From Arthrobacter sp. AZCC_0090 (GTDB taxonomy: Bacteria > Actinomycetota > Actinomycetes > Actinomycetales > Micrococcaceae): a DNA stretch of 64,000 nucleotides. The position numbers were made by a program, and so were the translations under genes. A model generated the notes under the pieces. That model worked only from the letters and a program-made list of their open reading frames with translations, had not been told where the DNA came from and did not search any database. Every line of letters begins with the position of its first letter. The stretch's first letter is position 1. Shown here piece after piece: positions 49,592-57,765 of this stretch. The DNA lies in the NCBI RefSeq assembly GCF_014207375.1, contig NZ_JACHEE010000011.1, positions 1 through 64,000 on the forward strand. The letters run 5' to 3'.

Positions 49592-51031
49592 CTAGCCCCG
49601 ACGTTTCTCCGGCTTGCCCACAACACGGCTGACTTCAGCCCCAGCATGCCGGTGCAGGGTGAGGCTGTCCACGGTGCTCAGGAGCATCGCCGCAGCCATG
49701 GCGAGGAAAGCGCCGCGGTACGCCGAGGAAGGGCCGCCGCCAAAGAGTGAAGCATGATCGAAAAGACGCAGGAAAAGTGCCCCTACGGCAATGCCGGCAC
49801 CCGCGGCCAGTTGCACCAGAGTGGCTGAGACTGCGTTAGCCGAGGGAAGCTCCCCCGGCACGATGTCCGCATATTGCACAGACGCGTAGGCCGAGAAGCC
49901 GATGGAACGGAAGGCTCCGCTGGCCAGCAGCAAGGCAAAAATCAACGGTTCCGGGGTTCCGGCGTTGAGCGCTGCGCAAGCGACAAAGGTGACGGCCGAG
50001 GCGAGCGACGCGACGACCAACACGGGTTTGAAGCCGAAGCGGCGGATGATGGGCGTTGTAGCGGGTTTGATGCCGATGTTGCCAATGAAGACAGCGGCCA
50101 CCATGGCACCGGATTTGAGGGGGTCCCAGCCAAAGCCGTCCTGGAACAACAGCGGCAGCAGGAAAGGCACCGAGCTGATGGTCAGCCGATAGACGAAGCC
50201 TCCGGTGGAGGTGGCCCGGAAGGTCCGGGTGGCGAAGACCCGGAGATCAAAGAGCGGAGTCTTGGCCTTGAGCATCCACCAGGCCGCCCCTGCCAAAGCA
50301 AAAGCTCCAGCCAACAACACGACTGCCGGGACCGCGCCCGCGCCATGACCGCCAACTCCTTCCAGGCCCACCACAAGCGATCCGACGCCGAGGGTAGTCA
50401 GGGTGAGCCCCGGCCAGTCGAGCCGCCTGCCGGCATCGCCTCCTGTACGCGGAACCAGCCTCACGGCAGCGATGAAGGCAGCAAGCCCCAGCGGTAGGTT
50501 GATCAGGAAGATCCAGTGCCAGGAAAGATAGGTAGTGAAAGCTCCGCCCACAAGCGGCGCCAAAACGGGGGCTAGCAAGCCGGGCCAAACGAGGAATGCC
50601 GTGGCTCGGAGGAGCTCCGACTTGGGTGTGCCCCGCAGCACGACGAGAGTCCCGACCGGCACCATCATGGCCCCGCCGGCCCCCTGCGCCACCCGGCTCA
50701 AGGTCAGCAGGGTGAGGTCCTGGCTGGCCGCGCACAACAGCGACGCAACTGTGAACACGGCGATCGCCAGGCAGAAGATCCGACGTGCACCAAAGCGTTC
50801 TGCTAGCCAACTGCTGAGCGGAATTCCCATGGCCACGGTCACCAGATAGGCAGTCATCGTGATGTTGACATCGGCCGAGACCACTTTGAAGTCGGCCGCG
50901 ATGCTCGGCATGGCGGTGGTGAGGACTGTGCCGTCCAGGAACTCCATGAAGAAGGTGGCGGCAACCAGCAATGCGAGCCGTGGCTGCCATTTGGACTCGG
51001 ACTGGACGACGTCCGATGCCGAGCCGCTCAA
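49592..51031 (-). CDS. MFS transporter (DHA2-like)
   Basis: 479 residues, about 14 hydrophobic segments. FFMEFLDGTVLTTAMPSIA resembles the motif D of DHA2 drug/H+ antiporters, followed by SSWLAERFGARRIF (motif A) and SRVAQGAGGAMMVPVG (motif B). Drug or metabolite efflux is likely. The start is a TTG at 51031 overlapping the recQ stop (TTGA), so it is translationally coupled to recQ, an odd functional pairing. A later start cannot be excluded. Confidence 0.88.
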   Translation of the reverse strand: MSGSASDVVQSESKWQPRLALLVAATFFMEFLDGTVLTTAMPSIAADFKVVSADVNITMTAYLVTVAMGIPLSSWLAERFGARRIFCLAIAVFTVASLLCAASQDLTLLTLSRVAQGAGGAMMVPVGTLVVLRGTPKSELLRATAFLVWPGLLAPVLAPLVGGAFTTYLSWHWIFLINLPLGLAAFIAAVRLVPRTGGDAGRRLDWPGLTLTTLGVGSLVVGLEGVGGHGAGAVPAVVLLAGAFALAGAAWWMLKAKTPLFDLRVFATRTFRATSTGGFVYRLTISSVPFLLPLLFQDGFGWDPLKSGAMVAAVFIGNIGIKPATTPIIRRFGFKPVLVVASLASAVTFVACAALNAGTPEPLIFALLLASGAFRSIGFSAYASVQYADIVPGELPSANAVSATLVQLAAGAGIAVGALFLRLFDHASLFGGGPSSAYRGAFLAMAAAMLLSTVDSLTLHRHAGAEVSRVVGKPEKRRG

Positions 51032-53199
51032 GCTGCTTGACCGAGGACGAGAGGCAACACCGGTCCTGCTCCGGCTTGCCTGAGAGCGCGGCCGGCAACA
51101 GCCATGGTCCAGCGACTGTCCGCCAAGTCATCGACCAAGAGGATGCCTTGACCGCCTAGCGACGCGAGGTTCTGTCCAAGTTCCGGACCTACCACAAGGC
51201 GGTCCCAGACACCGGCCAGCCGGTATGCGCTGTTGCCACCCCTCCCGCCAGTAGGCCCGCCGTGCTGGAGCTGGAGAGAACCTAGATATGGCATCTGGCC
51301 AATCCCTGCTATGCCGCGAGCCAGGGACTCGACAAGTGCAGGCTTGTTCCTGGACGGGATGCTCACCACGGCCGCGGGCCGTCCTTGCCCGCTCCACCCT
51401 GCGGATCGGCCGTCTCCGGCAGCCCATTCGCGCAGCACCTGCACGCAGGCCTGCAACATGGCAGGCTCGACGTCGCGGTCAGCTGCGCCGGCGGCAAAGA
51501 GTGCGCGGAGGGCCCCTCCCCAGCCGAGGTCAGTCAGGCGGGCCAGGATACGGCCTTCGGCCAGCAACTCGTCGGGCTTGATCTTGCCCTTCACGGCAAC
51601 ACCTAGCCGGTCCATGCCGCTGGGCCACTGAAGCCGTGGTTCCAGTGCGAGACCCGCGCGCCGGAGAGTCTGCCCCGCGGCGTCGGCGGCTGCTGCAGCC
51701 ACGTCCGCTGGGAACCACATGCCGCCGCAATTGTCGCAGCGGCCACAAGCACGTGCCGACTCGTCGTCCAGGACAGCGGTGATGTATTCCATGCGGCATC
51801 CAGCGGTGTCCTGATAGATCACCATGGAGTCCTGCTCGTCCACCCGGGCCTCGGCGATGCGTGCGTAGCGTTCGGCGTCATAGGTCCATGGACGTCCCGT
51901 GGACCTCCAGCCACCGCCAACGCGCTCCACCGCGCCATCCACCGCGAGGACCTTCAACAGGAGTTCCAGGGGCGTGCGGCGCAGGTCCACCCTCGCTTCA
52001 AGCGCCACGGTGGATAAGGCGGATCCGGACTCGGCCAGGACGTCGAGGACGGCCGCCGCCTTTTCCTCTGATGGCATGGAGGCTGTGGCAAAATACTGCC
52101 AGATCTCGCGGTCCTCGGATCCGGGCAGGAGGAGCACATCGGCATTGGCGGCGCCACGGCCGGCACGGCCCACTTGCTGGTAGTAGGCCACCGGCGATGA
52201 GGGAGCACCAAGGTGGATGACAAAACCGAGGTCTGGTTTGTCGAACCCCATCCCAAGCGCCGAGGTGGCCACGAGAGCCTTCACCTGATTGTCCTTGAGG
52301 AGTTGCTCAGCACGTTCGCGGTCGGCAGGGTCTGTGCGACCGGTGTAGGACAAGACGTTGTGGCCTGCCTCGGAGAGCAGCCGGGCGGTGTCCTCCGCTG
52401 CGGAGACGGTCAGGGTGTAGATGATTCCACTGCCTGGCATGTCGGCCAGATGTGTCAGCAGCCAGCCAAGGCGATCCCTCGAGTCTGCGAGTTTCAAGAC
52501 GCCCAGCCGCAGGGACTCCCGGCCAAGCGCTCCTCGGATGGTGAGCACACCGGCGCCGAGTTGTTCCTCGATGTCATGGACCACCCGGGAGTTGGCCGTG
52601 GCGGTGGTTGCCAGCACAGGGACGCTTCCCGGCAATTGCTCGATGAGATCGGAAATACGCCGGTAATCGGGACGGAAATCATGGCCCCAGTCCGAAATGC
52701 AGTGTGCCTCGTCAATCACCAGGAGGCCGGTACGGCGGATGAGCTCGGGAAGCTGGTTTTCGCGGAACGAAGGATTGGTGAGCCTCTCCGGCGAAACCAG
52801 GAGAACATCCACCTCGTCCGCGGCCAGTTGCTCGCGAACGTTGTCCCACTCGAGCTGATTGGCGGAGTTGATCGCCACGGCGCGGACGCCGGCGCGCGCG
52901 GCTGCCGCGACTTGGTCCCGCATGAGCGCCAGCAGCGGCGAAACGATGAGCGTAGGTCCCGCGCCCCGACGCCTCAACAACAACGACGAGACGAAGTACA
53001 CGGCGGACTTGCCCCAGCCCGTCCGCTGCACCACCAAGGCGCGCCGTCCGGCGTCGACCAGGGCCTCGATCGCCTCATACTGGCCGTCGTGGAATTGCGC
53101 GTCCGTACTTCCCACAAGCTCCCTCAGTACCTCAAGGGCTTGCAGGCGGGTGGTGGACTGTTCCGCCGCAAGAAGAGCAGCATCCGGGTTGTTGGGCAT
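51028..53199 (-). CDS. recQ: ATP-dependent DNA helicase RecQ with C-terminal phosphoribosyltransferase-like segment
   Basis: 723 residues from the ATG at 53199 (MPNNPDAALLAAEQ); a start 16 codons earlier is possible but unsupported. Helicase motifs: VVQRTGWGKSAVYF (I), VIDEAHCISDWGHDFR (II), ATTATANSRV (III), QVGRAGRGAANAD (VI). The RecQ zinc module is CRMEY...ARACGRCDNC. There is no clear HRDC domain; instead the last 100 residues contain GILLVDDLADSRWTMAVAG, a PRPP-loop-type motif. It unwinds recombination and replication intermediates. The appended domain occurs in other actinobacterial RecQ proteins and has no known role. Confidence 0.9.
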   Translation of the reverse strand: MPNNPDAALLAAEQSTTRLQALEVLRELVGSTDAQFHDGQYEAIEALVDAGRRALVVQRTGWGKSAVYFVSSLLLRRRGAGPTLIVSPLLALMRDQVAAAARAGVRAVAINSANQLEWDNVREQLAADEVDVLLVSPERLTNPSFRENQLPELIRRTGLLVIDEAHCISDWGHDFRPDYRRISDLIEQLPGSVPVLATTATANSRVVHDIEEQLGAGVLTIRGALGRESLRLGVLKLADSRDRLGWLLTHLADMPGSGIIYTLTVSAAEDTARLLSEAGHNVLSYTGRTDPADRERAEQLLKDNQVKALVATSALGMGFDKPDLGFVIHLGAPSSPVAYYQQVGRAGRGAANADVLLLPGSEDREIWQYFATASMPSEEKAAAVLDVLAESGSALSTVALEARVDLRRTPLELLLKVLAVDGAVERVGGGWRSTGRPWTYDAERYARIAEARVDEQDSMVIYQDTAGCRMEYITAVLDDESARACGRCDNCGGMWFPADVAAAAADAAGQTLRRAGLALEPRLQWPSGMDRLGVAVKGKIKPDELLAEGRILARLTDLGWGGALRALFAAGAADRDVEPAMLQACVQVLREWAAGDGRSAGWSGQGRPAAVVSIPSRNKPALVESLARGIAGIGQMPYLGSLQLQHGGPTGGRGGNSAYRLAGVWDRLVVGPELGQNLASLGGQGILLVDDLADSRWTMAVAGRALRQAGAGPVLPLVLGQAA

Positions 53200-53309
53200 G
53201 CCTTCAGTATTCCAGCACCCGCAGACAGCCAGAACCTGGAACTTCATCTATGTGGACGAACGTTTTCCACATAGCCGGCCGCTGGCGTAGTGCCAACCGC
53301 GCTCCACAG

Positions 53310-53315
53310 TAAGAT
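53310..53315 (+). promoter_or_regulatory. Candidate -10 (TAAGAT) for leaderless manB
   Basis: TANNNT hexamer followed by 7 bases and the GTG at 53323; no Shine-Dalgarno. Confidence 0.5.
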
Positions 53316-53322
53316 TGAGCGC

Positions 53323-54741
53323 GTGACTAGCGAGCAGAACAAGACATTCGACCTCTCGGCTTCCTTCAAGGCTTATGACGTCCGGGGAATCGTCGGCGAA
53401 TCCATCACGTCCCACATCGTGGAGTCGGTCGGCGCCGCGTTCGTCGACACTCTGGGCCTCGCAGGCGAGACGGTGCTGGTGGGCGGCGACATGCGACCGT
53501 CCTCCCCCGAATTCATCAAGGCGTTTGCTGACGGCGCCGCCCGCCGTGGCGCCAATGTCCAGCTGCTTGACCTCATTTCCACCGACGAGCTTTACTACGC
53601 CTGTGGCGCTCTCAATGCTGCCGGCGCCACGTTCACCGCAAGCCACAACCCGGCCGAGTACAACGGCATCAAGATGTCCAAGGCCGGCGCGCAGCCGATC
53701 TCGTCCGAAACAGGCCTCAAGGAAATCCAGGCACTGGCGGAGAAGTACCTCAACGACGGCAGCATCCCTGCTGCCGAGGCCCAAGGAAAAATCAGTGTCC
53801 GCGATGTCCTGAAGGACTACTCCGAGTACTTGCGTAGCCTGGTTGACCTCCAAGGCTCCCGTCCGTTGAAGATCGTGGTCGACGCCGGAAACGGGATGGC
53901 CGGACTGACCACGCCTGCCGTGCTCGGTAACGAACTGCTTCCTGCCCTGCCGTTCGAGATCGTCCCCCTGTATTTTGAGCTGGATGGCTCCTTCCCGAAC
54001 CACCCGGCCAATCCACTTGAGCCAGAAAACCTGCGCGATCTGCAAGCCGCGGTCATCGAACACGGCGCGGACATCGGCCTGGCTTTCGACGGCGACGCCG
54101 ACCGTTGCTTCGTGATCGATGAGAAGGGCGAACCTGTATCCCCCTCTGCGATCACTGGCATGGTTGCGCGTCGCGAAATCGCGCGCGCCCAGGCCGCAGG
54201 TGAAGAAACTCCCGTGATCATCCATAACCTGCTGACCTCGCGGGCTGTCCCCGAGCTCGTCGCCGCAGATGGCGGCCGCGCCGTCCGCACCCGCGTGGGT
54301 CACTCGTTCATCAAAGCCGTCATGGCTGAAGAAGGTGCCGTCTTCGGCGGCGAACACTCGGCGCACTTCTACTTCCGCGATTTCTGGAACGCGGACACGG
54401 GCATGCTCGCAGCCATGCACGTGTTGGCGGCACTGGGCGAGCAGGACGGCCCGCTGTCCGAACTTGGCCGCGAGTACGAGCCGTACGTCTCCTCCGGCGA
54501 AATCAATTCCGAAATCGAGGACAAAGCGGGAGCCATTGAGCGCGTCCGCGCCGATTTTGACGGCGAAGACGTCGATGTCGACACCATGGATGGCAGCACC
54601 TTCACCGCGAAGGACGGCACCTGGTGGTTCAACCTTCGACCGTCCAACACGGAGCCGTTCCTACGCCTGAACGCCGAGGCGAAGGACGTGGCCACCATGG
54701 AAAAGGTCCGCGACCGTGTCCTCGCACTGGTCCGGGATTAG
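53323..54741 (+). CDS. manB: Phosphomannomutase/phosphoglucomutase
   Basis: 472 residues from the GTG at 53323 (VTSEQNKTFDLSASFK); the frame extends 11 codons further across the -10. Four signature loops of the alpha-D-phosphohexomutases are present: phosphoserine in TASHNPAEYNGIKM, metal loop FDGDADRCF, sugar loop FGGEHSAHFYF and phosphate loop LRPSNTEPFLRL. It interconverts mannose-6-P/mannose-1-P for GDP-mannose and cell-envelope glycans. The 148-residue hypothetical gene follows after 27 bases, probably on the same transcript. Confidence 0.94.
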   Translation: MTSEQNKTFDLSASFKAYDVRGIVGESITSHIVESVGAAFVDTLGLAGETVLVGGDMRPSSPEFIKAFADGAARRGANVQLLDLISTDELYYACGALNAAGATFTASHNPAEYNGIKMSKAGAQPISSETGLKEIQALAEKYLNDGSIPAAEAQGKISVRDVLKDYSEYLRSLVDLQGSRPLKIVVDAGNGMAGLTTPAVLGNELLPALPFEIVPLYFELDGSFPNHPANPLEPENLRDLQAAVIEHGADIGLAFDGDADRCFVIDEKGEPVSPSAITGMVARREIARAQAAGEETPVIIHNLLTSRAVPELVAADGGRAVRTRVGHSFIKAVMAEEGAVFGGEHSAHFYFRDFWNADTGMLAAMHVLAALGEQDGPLSELGREYEPYVSSGEINSEIEDKAGAIERVRADFDGEDVDVDTMDGSTFTAKDGTWWFNLRPSNTEPFLRLNAEAKDVATMEKVRDRVLALVRD

Positions 54742-54768
54742 TCTGCGGCCCGGAAGACGAGCAGCAGC

Positions 54769-55215
54769 ATGAGTACCAATACCCTCGAAAGTACCGAGGA
54801 ACGCGAGCTCCGCGAAGTCCGTGAGACCTTGGGAGCGGCTCTGGCGACGGCGCAGGAACACCTGGAACAAAACGGTGGATTCCTTCCCTTCGCCGTCACG
54901 CTCGCGGACGACGACGAACTCCGGCTCGTCTTCGTCACTCCCGGAGAGCCGGACGACGAGGGAAACGTCGATACCGAGTCGATGCTGGCAGATATCCTCG
55001 AGTTGCTCCGCCAAGGCCGTGACGGATACCGCGCGGTGGCCATCGCCAGCGACGTCATCCTTCCGGAACACGGCTCGGACGGGATTCACGCCGCGGCTGA
55101 GCATCGCGCCGGCGGGCTGATGGCAGCCGTTGTCCCCTATGTCCAGACAACCGAAGGTTTTACCTTTGACACCGCCGAAGCCGACACCAACGAACCCCTC
55201 GTCTGGGTGGACTAG
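54769..55215 (+). CDS. Conserved hypothetical acidic protein downstream of manB
   Basis: 148 residues, strongly acidic, no signal peptide or membrane segment. Visible features are a helical N-terminus (EERELREVRETLGAALATAQ), a strand-rich core (PFAVTLADDDELRLVFVTPG, YRAVAIASDVIL) and a C-terminal GGLMAAVVPYVQ. No family was recognised. It follows manB by 27 bases and precedes nsrR by 24, but nsrR appears to have its own promoter. Confidence 0.7.
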   Translation: MSTNTLESTEERELREVRETLGAALATAQEHLEQNGGFLPFAVTLADDDELRLVFVTPGEPDDEGNVDTESMLADILELLRQGRDGYRAVAIASDVILPEHGSDGIHAAAEHRAGGLMAAVVPYVQTTEGFTFDTAEADTNEPLVWVD

Positions 55216-55226
55216 ACCTGACTCCG

Positions 55227-55232
55227 TAAGCT
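55227..55232 (+). promoter_or_regulatory. Candidate -10 (TAAGCT) for leaderless nsrR
   Basis: TANNNT hexamer followed by 7 bases and the ATG at 55240; no Shine-Dalgarno. Confidence 0.5.
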
Positions 55233-55239
55233 TGTTGGC

Positions 55240-55689
55240 ATGAAGATCAATGCCTTCGCGGATGTGAGCCTGCGCGCGCTCCTGGTTCTGTCGTCCGCGC
55301 CCGCAGGTGAACTCCTGACGACCCAAAACATCGCAGACGCCGTGGGGACTCCCTACCACCACGTCAGCAAGGCCATCGTTCGGCTGCGGGAGCTCGGCCT
55401 GATCGACGTCGAGCGTGGCCGCAACGGCGGATCCCGGCTCAGCGCAGCCGGACAAAAAGCCACAGTGGGCCAGCTCCTGCGGGAGCTGAATACCAGGGCG
55501 GATCCCGCGGAGTGCCAATCCGCCAACGGCGACTGCCCACTCATCACCGAATGCGGCTTGCGCCACGCCATGGCCCGAGCACGGGAGGCCTTCTACCGGG
55601 AACTGGACGACGTCGTCGTCTCCTCCTTGCCACACATGCGTCAAATGGCGCCGGCATTCCAAGCGATCGGCTTGCGCCCCGGGCTGTAA
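55240..55689 (+). CDS. nsrR: Nitric-oxide-sensing Rrf2-family repressor NsrR
   Basis: 149 residues. The winged helix has TTQNIADAVGTPYHHVSKAI and ERGRNGGSRLS. Three cysteines, Cys92, Cys99 and Cys105 (ECQSANGDCPLITEC), are the Fe-S ligands expected of NsrR rather than of RirA or CymR. NO attack on the cluster relieves repression of detoxification genes. The neighbour hmp, 168 bases downstream on the same strand, is the classic target, and an NsrR-type palindrome lies between them. Confidence 0.92.
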   Translation: MKINAFADVSLRALLVLSSAPAGELLTTQNIADAVGTPYHHVSKAIVRLRELGLIDVERGRNGGSRLSAAGQKATVGQLLRELNTRADPAECQSANGDCPLITECGLRHAMARAREAFYRELDDVVVSSLPHMRQMAPAFQAIGLRPGL

Positions 55690-55756
55690 GCCCGGACCGT
55701 AAGCCCAGGCTGTGACGCACGCCGACGGTCCCCAGCCCTGTCGATTGGCAAGAGTC

Positions 55757-55773
55757 TTCTACAGCGTGTAGAA
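55757..55773. promoter_or_regulatory. Perfect inverted repeat TTCTACA-3-TGTAGAA upstream of hmp
   Basis: 7-base arms with a GCG spacer, 12 bases upstream of the NsrR-like site. It may be a second operator; the regulator is not identified. Confidence 0.45.
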
Positions 55774-55785
55774 CTTAGTCATAGA

Positions 55786-55808
55786 TACTTGCATTTCAAA
55801 TACGAGTA
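55786..55808. promoter_or_regulatory. NsrR operator upstream of hmp
   Basis: TACTTGCATTT and AAATACGAGTA form an 11-1-11 inverted repeat around a single C (two mismatched pairs). It closely follows the 11-1-11 NsrR consensus with its GCATTT-n-AAATAC core. It lies 49 bases before the hmp start. Confidence 0.75.
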
Positions 55809-55857
55809 TTGATCTCGGTCCGTATGCAAGCAACGGGCCACTACGACAGGAGTTCCT

Positions 55858-57018
55858 ATGCTCTCGGACAAGTCCTTCCCGGTCATCGAGGCCACGTTGC
55901 CGCTGGTCGGCTCCCGGATTGGTGACATCACCCCCAAGTTCTACTCACGCCTCTTTGCTGCGCACCCCGAGCTGCTTGACGGGCTATTCAGCCGTTCGAA
56001 CCAGCGCTCTGGCAACCAGCAGCAGGCCCTTGCCGGCAGCATCGCCGCTTTCGCAAGCCACTTGGTCAGCAACCCGGGCACCCTGCCGGAGACCGTGCTG
56101 TCCCGTATCGCGCACCGCCACGCATCGCTGGGCATCACCGAGGCGCAGTACCACGTGGTCTACGAGCACCTCTTCGCCGCCATCGCAGAGGACTTGGCCG
56201 AAGTCATCACCCCGGAAATCGCCGAAGCCTGGACTGAGGTCTATTGGCTCATGGCGGACGCCCTGATCAAGCTCGAGAAGGGACTCTACGCGGCGCAGGC
56301 CAATGGCAAGATGTGGAGTCCCTGGAAGGTCGCGTCCAAGGCTCCCGCCGGAACCGGATCCATGACCTTCACGCTGGAACCGGCAGACAATACGCCCATC
56401 ACCGAAGCACTGCCCGGTCAATACATCAGCGTCAAGGTCACCCTCCCGGACGGCCTGCGCCAGGTCCGTCAGTACTCCCTTTCCGGTGATGCCGGCACCA
56501 GCCGCAGCTTCACTACAAAGATCGACGACGGCGGCGAGGTCTCACCCGTCCTGCACAACACGGTGGAGGTCGGCGACGTCCTGGAGATCTCCAACCCCTA
56601 CGGCGAGATCACTCTCAAGGACGGAGACGGGCCGGTGATCCTCGCCTCGGCCGGCATCGGCTGCACACCCACAGCATCCATCCTGCGCTCGCTCGCAGAT
56701 TCCGGCTCGGACCGCAAGGTCCTGGTCTTGCACGCCGAGAGCAATCTGGACAGCTGGGCATTGCGCGGGCAGATGACGGACGACGTCGAGCGGCTGGATG
56801 GAGCCGAACTCCAGCTCTGGCTGGAGGAACCGCAGCCCGGGTCCAATGCGGGCTTCATGTCACTGCGCGAAGTGGACCTGCCGGCCGACGCATCTTTGTA
56901 CCTGTGCGGACCACTGCCGTTCATGAAGCACATCCGCAACGAAGCCATCAATGCCGGAATTCCTGCCACGAAGGTTCATTACGAAGTCTTCGGGCCGGAC
57001 ATCTGGCTGGCCAACTAA
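55858..57018 (+). CDS. hmp: Flavohemoglobin, nitric oxide dioxygenase
   Basis: 386 residues; AGGAG lies 5 bases before the ATG. The globin domain (1-140) has Tyr29 (KFYSRLF, distal B10) and proximal His88 (IAHRHASLGI). The FAD domain has RQYSLSGD, and the NAD domain has ILASAGIGCTPTASILRSL with C-terminal KVHYEVFGPDIW. It oxidises NO to nitrate using O2 and NADH. NsrR is encoded upstream and the shared intergenic region has an NsrR site, so induction by NO is expected. Confidence 0.96.
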   Translation: MLSDKSFPVIEATLPLVGSRIGDITPKFYSRLFAAHPELLDGLFSRSNQRSGNQQQALAGSIAAFASHLVSNPGTLPETVLSRIAHRHASLGITEAQYHVVYEHLFAAIAEDLAEVITPEIAEAWTEVYWLMADALIKLEKGLYAAQANGKMWSPWKVASKAPAGTGSMTFTLEPADNTPITEALPGQYISVKVTLPDGLRQVRQYSLSGDAGTSRSFTTKIDDGGEVSPVLHNTVEVGDVLEISNPYGEITLKDGDGPVILASAGIGCTPTASILRSLADSGSDRKVLVLHAESNLDSWALRGQMTDDVERLDGAELQLWLEEPQPGSNAGFMSLREVDLPADASLYLCGPLPFMKHIRNEAINAGIPATKVHYEVFGPDIWLAN

Positions 57019-57104
57019 CTGGCAGTAGATGTCGTTCAGAGGGCGCATAACGACAACAACTGCGAGTTAGTTGGGTCCCGAAGCCTGGCCAACAACCACG
57101 GCTG

Positions 57105-57764
57105 CTAGCCCGCCGGCACCCCCGGCGGGCCGGCAACCAGCAGCGGCAGCATCACCTCATCCACCACCTTCACCAGGAATTCATCATCGATGGGCGTTCC
57201 CGAGAAGATGAACCGCTGCCGCAGCAAAGCGGGTCCGGCCTCGATTCTCGTCTCCGTGGCCACGCTGGGATCACATTCGCCGCGTGCCGCAGCCTGCTCA
57301 ATAATGGCTCGCATGATCTTCCCTACGTTGCCGCGCGTGTACTCGTGGACTTCTGCGGCCACCGATGGGTTCTGGAGTGCCTCCCCTAACAGCCCGCGCA
57401 TGGCTTGGCCCACTGCTCCTTCCAGCTGTTGCGCTACAAGCCGCAGGATCGCCAGGGCGTCCCCGCGCAGGCTACCCGTATCCGGCGCGGACGACGGACT
57501 GGGCATGGCATCGTAGGCTGCCTCGAGCACCAACGCTGCCCGCCCGGGCCACCGCCGGTAGAGAGAAGCTTTGCTCGCCCTGGCGCGCTCGGCGACGCTG
57601 TCCATGGTCAGCGCGGCGTACCCGGATTCGGCGATCTCCGCCCGGACTGCTTCGAAAATTGCACTGTTCAAGGCAGCTCCGCGCCGGCGCGGCAGCTTGC
57701 GATGATCCTGCTGCACCGGCACGCGGTGCTGTTGCTCCGGCAAGAACTCCTGTTGCTTCGGCAT
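57105..57764 (-). CDS. TetR family transcriptional regulator
   Basis: 219 residues from the ATG at 57764 (MPKQQEFLPEQQ). The HTH is in IFEAVRAEIAESGYAALTMD and SVAERARASKASLYRRWPGRA, and the C-terminal ligand domain is TetR_C-like (YTRGNVGKIMRAIIEQAAARG). GGGGG lies about 9 bases upstream; an ATG three codons earlier overlaps the previous gene. It starts 1 base after the stop of the PEP-synthase-like gene, so it is the last gene of the efflux/phosphotransferase operon and probably binds the palindrome at 61897-61919. The 86 bases after hmp carry no gene. Confidence 0.9.
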   Translation of the reverse strand: MPKQQEFLPEQQHRVPVQQDHRKLPRRRGAALNSAIFEAVRAEIAESGYAALTMDSVAERARASKASLYRRWPGRAALVLEAAYDAMPSPSSAPDTGSLRGDALAILRLVAQQLEGAVGQAMRGLLGEALQNPSVAAEVHEYTRGNVGKIMRAIIEQAAARGECDPSVATETRIEAGPALLRQRFIFSGTPIDDEFLVKVVDEVMLPLLVAGPPGVPAG

Positions 57765-57765
57765 G

